This document shows, piece by piece, positions 57,594-64,000 of a DNA stretch of 64,000 nucleotides (the first letter of the stretch is position 1; each line of letters opens with the position of its first letter). Below the pieces are notes generated by a model that was not told where the DNA came from, searched no databases, and saw nothing but the letters and a program-made list of their open reading frames with translations. This DNA is from Symsagittifera roscoffensis (Eukaryota > Xenacoelomorpha > Acoela > Convolutidae): contig NC_087065.1 in assembly GCF_963678635.1 (NCBI RefSeq), positions 3,040,001-3,104,000 on the forward strand. Reading direction: 5' to 3'. The translations under genes were made by a program, and so were the position numbers.

Positions 57594-58811
57594 TCAATGC
57601 GAGTTTTCGTGATCGCCGTTCACCGGAATTTTTACTTCAATCCTCTCTCCACTATTGTTAGACGAGTGTCGCCTCCTCCCTTTCTTCTCGCGTGATCTAC
57701 TTCGACTTGATTTACGCGACTTTTTGGAAACCTCTTTTTTAGATTTGTGTTCCCTGCTTTTAGATCTCGTTCTTTTCCTCTCCCGGCTGTGCCGACGCGA
57801 TTTCTCCTTATTTCTGCTCCGCGATCTGTCTCGTCGACTTTTATCTTTACTTTCCTGTTTGCGTTTGCTACTGCGAGATCTAGAGCGACTTCTGTGGTTA
57901 CTCTTCTTGGACCGTTCACTTCCTGGAATTTCGTCTGGCTGAATATTTCGTTTTTCTGACTCTTTCTGCAACATTTCGGAGTAGTCGTTCGCATCTGGAT
58001 TCTTTGTCTTGCGAGACCTTGAACTAGTTCCACTACTATTACTGCGCCGTCTTCTCCGAGCAGCTGGGGATCGACTGCGACTTCGTTTGCGAGGAGCCCG
58101 TTCACTTGAGTTGGACTCCCGGATACCGTAAAGTTCCTCGCGGAACTCGGCAATTGCAGATCTGACTTTTGCGAACCCGGTGTGTTGCTTTCCTTTCAAA
58201 TGATCATCAACCCTGCTGGGAGCATCACCCACGATTAGAAATGCACCACAAATCGCACATACCTCCATTTGTTTTTCATTTGGGTTATCCATTTGTATAT
58301 GGGATTGCAAATTATCCTTATCTTTTCTCAATTGGTCAATTTCTCTCATCATACCTTGTGCTTCTTCTACTTTACCTTCGCCTCCTAATGTTTCAACTTT
58401 CTCCAACAATGCCGAAATTTTGCTTTCAATAATTTGAAGACTAGAAGTTTTTGGATTGCCGAGATTCTGGTTCGGAGCTTGCGCTAATCGCTGGTTTGCA
58501 CGTTTAATTCGCCTCTCGCAATCACTTTGTATTGTCTGTAGAAACCGGAGGAAATCCTCCTCGTAACCCATTTTCCGAAAGCGCGAAGACTTTTTATACA
58601 TTTCTACTAATGCATCGTCATGTATTTTGGCACACGCGCCTAAATCCATTTTGGTATTCGTAAAAAGATCGTGAGGACAAAACCCGCATATATAAAACTT
58701 GCAAACCTCAGAATCCTCGAAACCTTTCTGTCGACTACCCTCCTCAGGAAGTAGATCACGATCTTTTCCCATGAGCTCATCGAGCATTTGTGCCATGAAA
58801 CCAGTAGCCAT
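57594..58811 (-). CDS. LUC7L3: LUC7-like protein 3 (U1 snRNP-associated splicing factor), intronless
   Basis: LUC7 proteins bind U1 snRNP in the nucleus and help choose 5' splice sites. The 405-residue frame starts at ATG 58811 (MATGFMAQMLDELMGKDRDL), the usual LUC7 N-terminus, and ends with TGA. Zinc finger 1 spans about residues 37-64 (VCKFYICGFCP...LGAC...H; Cys37, Cys45, Cys60, His64). A coiled coil at 95-175 includes GGEGKVEEAQGMM, shared with LUC7L3. Zinc finger 2 spans 185-210 (EVCAICGAFLIVGDAPSRVD, His204, His210). Residues 240-395 are an Arg/Ser-rich tail. EEAQGMM and GAFLIVGDA favour LUC7L3 over LUC7L/LUC7L2. There is no intron in a frame that is interrupted in most animals, and no obvious poly-A tail or target duplication marks it as a processed copy. 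Intact and probably functional. Confidence 0.93.
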   Translation of the reverse strand: MATGFMAQMLDELMGKDRDLLPEEGSRQKGFEDSEVCKFYICGFCPHDLFTNTKMDLGACAKIHDDALVEMYKKSSRFRKMGYEEDFLRFLQTIQSDCERRIKRANQRLAQAPNQNLGNPKTSSLQIIESKISALLEKVETLGGEGKVEEAQGMMREIDQLRKDKDNLQSHIQMDNPNEKQMEVCAICGAFLIVGDAPSRVDDHLKGKQHTGFAKVRSAIAEFREELYGIRESNSSERAPRKRSRSRSPAARRRRRSNSSGTSSRSRKTKNPDANDYSEMLQKESEKRNIQPDEIPGSERSKKSNHRSRSRSRSSKRKQESKDKSRRDRSRSRNKEKSRRHSRERKRTRSKSREHKSKKEVSKKSRKSSRSRSREKKGRRRHSSNNSGERIEVKIPVNGDHENSH

Positions 58812-59613
58812 TTTGCCGTCAAAATTGTCTCATGAAATCTTTAATGAACCAAGAAGTATCAAAACGTCTATCAACATCTTTTTTCTATTTTCAATGAATA
58901 CAAACAAAGCTAACACCCACAGGTCTTTATCTAGATATCAAGACAGCAAAATACTGAGCAATCAAATATTTTGCGAAAAATTCCGACGTAAAATATTTGG
59001 AAGATCTTGCATGCTTTTCGTAATGAAACCTACATGAGAAAAATATCGGAATATGTAACACAAATGAAACGAAACAAAGATAGCCAGTTACTGTGCAATT
59101 ACCGCAGACTGTTCCGACAAAAAATCCAAATGATTTTTTTTGAGCTTTTGAATATGCAAAATTTTGATCCCACAATAGCACTAAAATTAAAACTAGGCAC
59201 AAATAATCTTTTGTAGACGGCTTAATTTAGGCATAAATAAGCTTGCTCGCTCGCTCACTTAAATCTCGAAACTTTTGAGTGTAACATTCGCCCGGGCGTA
59301 CCTATCGACGGAAAATAAGGCTAAGCTATAAAACGACTGGCCAGCGTCTAAACTAAGCTCTACATGCTTTTCACCGTCTCTACCAAAGCCAGTTCTTTTG
59401 GTGGTCTTTCTAACATCGGGTCGACAAAAACGTTACTGCTTTCCGCTTCGGTCAAAACACTCAAATTAACTTAACCTCATGCAAAATTAGTGAGCTCATG
59501 GCTGGGTCTCAGTATCCCCAGACCACGAGGTCACTCCTAAAAACAGGGCTACTACTACTTATTAAATTACGATTGTTTTTGTTCAGTAGATAAAAATCAT
59601 CATCTCCTTCGAA
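58812..59613. other. LUC7L3 upstream region and intergenic DNA
   Basis: The promoter of LUC7L3 should lie in the first few hundred bases right of 58811, but I see no clear core element. 59230-59580 is somewhat GC-richer with no recognisable gene. Confidence 0.45.
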
Positions 59614-61025
59614 GATGGATCAACCCTTTCCCCCAACTCCTAGCTTCTCATCCTTGCAAAATGAATTCAAATGTTAATTGACTTCATTTCAAGACATAAC
59701 CGGGAAGCTAGAAATTTATAAAAAAAGAATTTCAGTTCAACTCCCGAGACCCCTCCGGATTCCTGAATCCGGGGAAATAACGTCCTTATCTTCCTTCCGG
59801 AAGGCTGTCTTCTATCCTTCACCGTTGTTGTGAACGGCCTTGCAACTATTGTAGCGACACAATAGTTGCAACTCGCAGCGGTCTGTGCTAACTCTGCAAT
59901 TCGTTGTTGTTTTTCAATCACAATTCTCGTAGTTATCGCTATCGCAACTATTGTTGTTCTGATTTTTATTCTGATTTTTTTCCAAAATGGCCGTTTTTGA
60001 CGCTTCTCAGAGTTATTACGTCATCACTTCGAATTTTTAAAATTTCAAAAAACCAGAATATCTTGACCTTCACCGTTTGACTAATTGTCCCAATAACGTT
60101 GTTAATCTCTTAAAACCGTCAATTCGGAAGGTTAGCTGCTAAAATTTCGAATCCATCCAATCTGCAGTTTTGTCCATTCTGGTCGATTGTCACATACTAC
60201 CCGGACAGCCCGGTCAATGTCCCCATTGAATCTCGCAATGTTCGTAAAATTGGTACAGTGTCATCGAACAGAATTTACAAAATGCACGAAATTACTTTTA
60301 TCCGCGTTATATCGACTCACTGCAGAATATAAATGGCATCATACTACACTACTCTAGCCTTCTAAATTTATTCACTAATCTGCACTTTGAGGATATGACT
60401 TAAGATAAAACATTTTTTCTGACTTCCAAAGTCAATGCCTTGATTTAAAACTTTTTCTCCTAGGTTTTAAAAGGTGTTAGTTTGCAGGACAGTCCTGCCA
60501 ACCAACAAGCTAAAATTATCCTACTATGCTTCTTCCCTTCGGAAATTTTAGTTGTTATTGTCCTGAATAATAAAATTAAGGAATTCTGTGGTTAGAAAGA
60601 ACAATGAAACAATCTCCCTCTTCAAGAGATTATCCAAGTCTTTCATGTCACCACAAAGTGATCAGTTTTCCTAGTTGATTAAAAACAATCATGCAGGCTG
60701 GAATATTTAAATATACTCTTTGCTCAATCCTTTCTAAATGAATAGTAAGTGTCTCTAAAGCCACTAACTAAAATCAAAATGCAAATTTATAAATTCAACA
60801 AATTCTTTAATGTTCAAAACTCAACTAAATGTTTCAGTTTTCAATTACAACTTGGTTGCTTAGTTTCTCACTTGACTTCTCGTCACATACATAAAACAAT
60901 TCTAAGTTTTAATTTCTTCTCTTTTGTCACTTCTTTGTTTCTTCTTTTTTCGTCGTTTAGAAGTTCTAAACCTTCTAAATTCTTCTAATTTTCTTTCTTT
61001 TTGCATCTTATTTTTCGGCCATTTG
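59614..61025. other. Unassigned region, weak coding-like traces
   Basis: Plus-strand segments of 20-45 codons between stops (for example around 59986-60050 and 60262-60400) and a minus-strand frame 59921-59667 are suggestive of a decayed gene. None carries a recognisable motif. 60750-61020 is T-rich. It may belong with the block to its right. Confidence 0.3.
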
Positions 61026-61463
61026 TCAATGCTCCATCTCCTCCTCCTGCGACATTGACTCTGCACTTTCAGTTTCTGTGTCTTGCAACACATCGTTAGC
61101 TATACTGACGCTGTTGGAAGCAGTCCTCCAACACTTCTGCTCTTCTACCCTCTGTTTACAACAAGGTAGGGGATCTACATTAGATTCTCTGTTTCTGCAG
61201 AAGCTATTGTGAAGGCACAACGTCACGTTTCTCTCCAAATCTTCCTTCAACATCTCTTCTTTCTCCCTTCCATCACGTTCACTTGTCCTGGAAATTCTCT
61301 TCACAGCGGTGATCACTGCATTCCGATGAGTCACAAAAGCTCGCTTGAAAGCTCCTGCCCCAATGTCCAACTGATACCCACTGTACACTCTGCCGTGCTT
61401 CGACATATGCTTACTGGCATATTCGTACAACCAAGCAGTCATGTTGGCTCTAAGCCATGGCAT
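61026..61463 (-). pseudogene. Unassigned block, segment 6 (most 3')
   Basis: 145 codons from ATG 61463 (MPWLRANMTAWLYEYASKHM), overlapping segment 5 by 14 bases. It contains YQLDIGAGAFKRAFVTHRNA and a basic/acidic middle, and ends in an acidic tail SMSQEEEMEH. No family recognised. A frame change relative to segment 5 may be decay or a genuine overlapping start. Confidence 0.5.
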
Positions 61464-61911
61464 CAGTCGTCTTCTTGCCCATATCTTTCGGAATGTTCAG
61501 AATCTTGCACATAGTCTCAGAAAGATCTAAATCTTTTAGACAATCCAATTTCTGCAATTGTTCTCTCGTTGGCGCCTCCTGTCTATTGTTCTCTCTCACA
61601 TGAGCCTCCAGCCACCTTATCGCCATCATAACTCCCACTATCACTTTTGTTATGGGCCGTGATGAGTCTGGTAAATCCATGAAGAGCAGCTCTCCAGAGT
61701 CCCAGATCAACACCAGATTACTACGCTCGGGATACCACCAGGTCTGCAGCAAGCAGTGGCAGGGAAACTCGTCATGTGTCAACATGATGCTCCTCCAACT
61801 ACGCTTTCTCGAAGCTTCCAGTAATGGTTCCATTTCCATCATCACTCGGCGGACTTCATCATTCTTGTCTACTGTTTTGTAATCTGTAACGGTTGATCTT
61901 CTCTGTTTCTG
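61450..61911 (-). pseudogene. Unassigned block, segment 5
   Basis: Continues the frame of segment 4 directly after its TGA (61912-61914). Open for about 150 codons, with first ATGs near 61842. Contains LLQTWWYPERSNLVLIWDSG and ITKVIVGVMMAIRWLEAHVR. No family recognised. Confidence 0.5.
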
Positions 61912-62331
61912 TCATTCAAAGTCACTGAAGTTCCCACTCACGTATCCCATGAACTTCCTTCCCAGTATCGATTCCAACTCCTCCTTTGTTCTCTCTGGAA
62001 CTGCTGAGAACATTTTACACAGTAACTCGTAAGATTTTTCCGACATTCTCGTTAGTCCCACACACTTTGGCACTGAGAAGGCTTGATCCACGATCATTCT
62101 CGTACTCTTTACATCCACAGCTACGAATTGCACCGGGTATCTGCTCTTGCACAATGGAGCTAATGTCGACCCCACCAAATATCGTGCTCCTGATGGTCTA
62201 CGATAAGTTTCACTGTGTCGGATGTTCATTTCCGCCTCGATCGCTTCCCTCCATTTTCCTATGTGCTTTTGCTCAGTTTGAAAAACTCCTGGGAACACTT
62301 CTACACTGATTGATGGCTTTGACCATCTCAT
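61912..62331 (-). pseudogene. Unassigned block, segment 4
   Basis: 139 codons from ATG 62331, overlapping segment 3 by 59 bases in another frame. Contains RYPVQFVAVDVKSTRMIVDQ and ends RKFMGYVSGNFSDFE before TGA. The tail resembles that of segment 1. Confidence 0.5.
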
Positions 62332-62518
62332 GTTTCTGTTCCAGATTCAATAGTGACTCTAAAGAACCAAACATGCTGTAGAATCCTAGTGCAGTCACTA
62401 GATTCACCTCGGTTCCTCCATGGCAATCTGCGACCAGTTCCGTTTCCGTCCTTGCTTTCATCACAACGTTCCCAAACAATATCGTCAACTGCTTGTGTTG
62501 TCTCTCTAGGGTTTTCAC
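62273..62518 (-). pseudogene. Unassigned block, segment 3
   Basis: About 80 codons beginning at a GTG inside GCGTGAAAAC, where the frame of segment 2 stops at TGA. The position and continuity suggest a one-base frame change, not a new gene. Contains FGNVVMKARTETELVADCHG and LGFYSMFGSLESLL. Confidence 0.45.
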
Positions 62519-62970
62519 GCAATCCAGACTTCCACAAACGTGACCTTCCAGTCCACAGACTTCTGCCAGACAACTACCAGGTTTGACTCAGTCTTCCGGT
62601 CCCCAGCCAGGCAACTCCACTCGGTCTTCCCGTTGCTCCTAGAGGCTGTTGTCATCACACTATATATGATGTTAAGGTCACGCAGGTTACAGTCTGCATT
62701 TAGTTCCCTCTGTACGTCTTGTGTCGCCCGTAGTATCGAGTCAGCATTGGGACTAGGACACCATGATGGTCTCATCAGTTCCCACACTACCATCAAGCTC
62801 GTTCTCAGTAATTCATCTGAGAATCCCAATCCAAACTCCACTCTTTTGTCGGATTTTGGTACGGAAGGTGCAGTCACCTCTTCTTCCAAGACCAGTCCCA
62901 ATTTGATCTGCGGATTATTAGCGCTTTTAATCGTTGCAATTCTCGACGTCCAGAACCTTAGCAACACTGC
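62515..62970 (-). pseudogene. Unassigned block, segment 2
   Basis: Same frame as segment 1, continuing straight after its TAA for about 151 codons without an ATG near the start. Contains FWTSRIATIKSANNPQIKLG, SWCPSPNADSILRATQDVQR and CNLRDLNIIYSVMTTASRSN. The absence of a start favours a read-through or decayed single gene. Confidence 0.5.
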
Positions 62971-63966
62971 TTATTCGTAATCAAAGAAGCAATCGCGTAT
63001 GTCTTCACTCAGGAAAGGGTTTCGCACTATCCCTATGACTCCGGACACGTAACCGTATGACTTCTTTCTGATTGGTCCACAGTATTCATTAGATTTCGGC
63101 AGTGTTCCCATGGATTCCTTAGTGAGCCTCAGTTCTTTGTTCGAAAATCTCCTGATTTCGTCTATTTTCCTCATGGGTTCTAGCTCCTCGGGTTCTTTCA
63201 TGTTCACCCTCATCGGCTTGCTTTGATGCATATCTAGCAGTGCTAGCAAGAGTAAGGCTTTCACTCGTTCATCGCCCTCCCTCAGCATCTTGACACAGGT
63301 GTTCAATGCTGGCACTGAAATCTGCTGCATCAGGAATCGAATGAAACAGAGATCGTCTCTCCGCTTCGCGCACGCTACTGCTGCTCCCTCTTGTGTTATC
63401 AGATCCCTCAAATGCGTCATCAGGACTACCTTCTCTTGTTTTGACCTTTTCCTTTCTTCTGAGTCATATTCCCCGCGAGTCAATCCCATCATGCACCAGG
63501 CGAACCTCAGTTGTAATTCGGTTCTCACGTAAGGTACTGCCATGAGAGCGTGTATTCTCGGCGTAGTCCTCATTTCCTCTTCAAAGTACCTCAACGCCAC
63601 TGTTTTCCATGGAAGGCTCACTAATTGCTCAATCGTTTCCGCCTGCATCTCAGACGACGCTAGAGTCCCGTACGCCTTGGTGGTGCCTTGCAACATTGTC
63701 TCCAGATAACCTTCCATGGCACTCTTGTCTTCCAGAGCCATCACATATCCTCCAGCCGAGTTTCGGTACTCCAACATCTCCATGTATCCACCGGCGGGTT
63801 CATCTATTGACACAGTCTCCGACATTGTCAGTCGGTTATACTCCACTGGTACTAATTGTCCTGCGACACTTCCCTTTCCGTGGTTCATGGGAGACGGTTT
63901 AAAGTCATTCATGGTACTTTCTCCACATTGACTGAGTATCTCCATTTCCAAGGTTGCTCCAGTCAT
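62971..63966 (-). pseudogene. Unassigned block, segment 1 (331 codons, longest frame)
   Basis: ATG 63966 to TAA 62971, uninterrupted. The N-terminus is rich in Met, Glu and Gly with a GGYMEMLEYRNSAGGYVMAL repeat-like stretch. The middle is helical and charged (RTELQLRFAWCMMGLTRGEY, then KRSKQEKVVLMTHLRDLITQ), and the end is RKKSYGYVSG...CFFDYE. There is no signal peptide or membrane segment. Codon use and GC are clearly higher than in neighbouring intergenic DNA, which suggests foreign origin. I do not recognise the family; an endogenous viral gene or a transposon gene are the main options, a decayed host gene less likely. It could start beyond the window edge on another exon. Confidence 0.55.
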
Positions 63967-64000
63967 AGTGTGGTCACTCGTTTTGGATTTATAACTTGTT

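Noticed and set aside
57632-58153. A 173-codon minus-strand frame inside LUC7L3
   Set aside because: Alternative frame of the Arg/Ser-rich tail; repetitive AGA/CGN codons keep other frames open. No independent support.
62540-62980. A 146-codon plus-strand frame across the right-hand block
   Set aside because: Antisense shadow of segment 2: Ser/Leu/Thr-rich, no motif, and the minus strand has the consistent chain of segments.

Overview
The window is nuclear DNA from an animal, almost certainly an invertebrate. The evidence is a multi-exon GT-AG gene for an NMDA-receptor GluN1 subunit, an LUC7L3-type splicing factor with a metazoan-style RS tail, tRNA-derived SINE-like repeats, a CR1/L2/Jockey-type LINE, a Gypsy-like LTR element and hAT-like MITEs. 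The DNA is AT-rich apart from exons, long C/G homopolymer runs and a GC-richer block at the right end. I cannot name the phylum from sequence alone.

Positions 1-45.1 kb are one gene read on the minus strand, GluN1 (Grin1). I placed 15 exons from 45111 down to 89. All splice sites are GT-AG and the phases join without a break for 1009 codons: signal peptide, amino-terminal domain, S1 half of the ligand domain, M1, pore loop, M3, S2 and M4. The last cytoplasmic exon(s) lie left of position 1. The introns (303 to 7779 bp) are packed with repeats: an A-B-A duplication of 2.2 and 1.3 kb in the last intron, a perfect 386-bp palindrome, several copies of a repeat carrying a TATA-like TATATAAGAG, hAT-like MITEs with poly-C/G tracts, and in intron 7 a Gypsy-like LTR-gag fragment beside a 200-N assembly gap plus a nearly complete LINE on the plus strand.

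Positions 45.2-57.6 kb are intergenic: SINE-like copies, a (TA)n microsatellite, a duplicated 0.55-kb repeat pair, and an expanded tandem array of about 11 units of roughly 170 bp. The array is the same element seen with three units at the left edge of the window. At 57.6-58.8 kb there is an intact intronless LUC7L3-like gene on the minus strand.

From about 61.0 kb to the right edge, a GC-richer block carries six consecutive minus-strand reading-frame segments. Short overlaps, two in-frame stops and three frame changes separate them. It looks like a decayed foreign gene set (endogenous virus or transposon), but I recognise no family; it is the least explained part of the window.

The two host genes are not functionally linked. 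One encodes the obligatory glycine-binding subunit of a synaptic receptor and the other a U1-snRNP-associated splicing factor.
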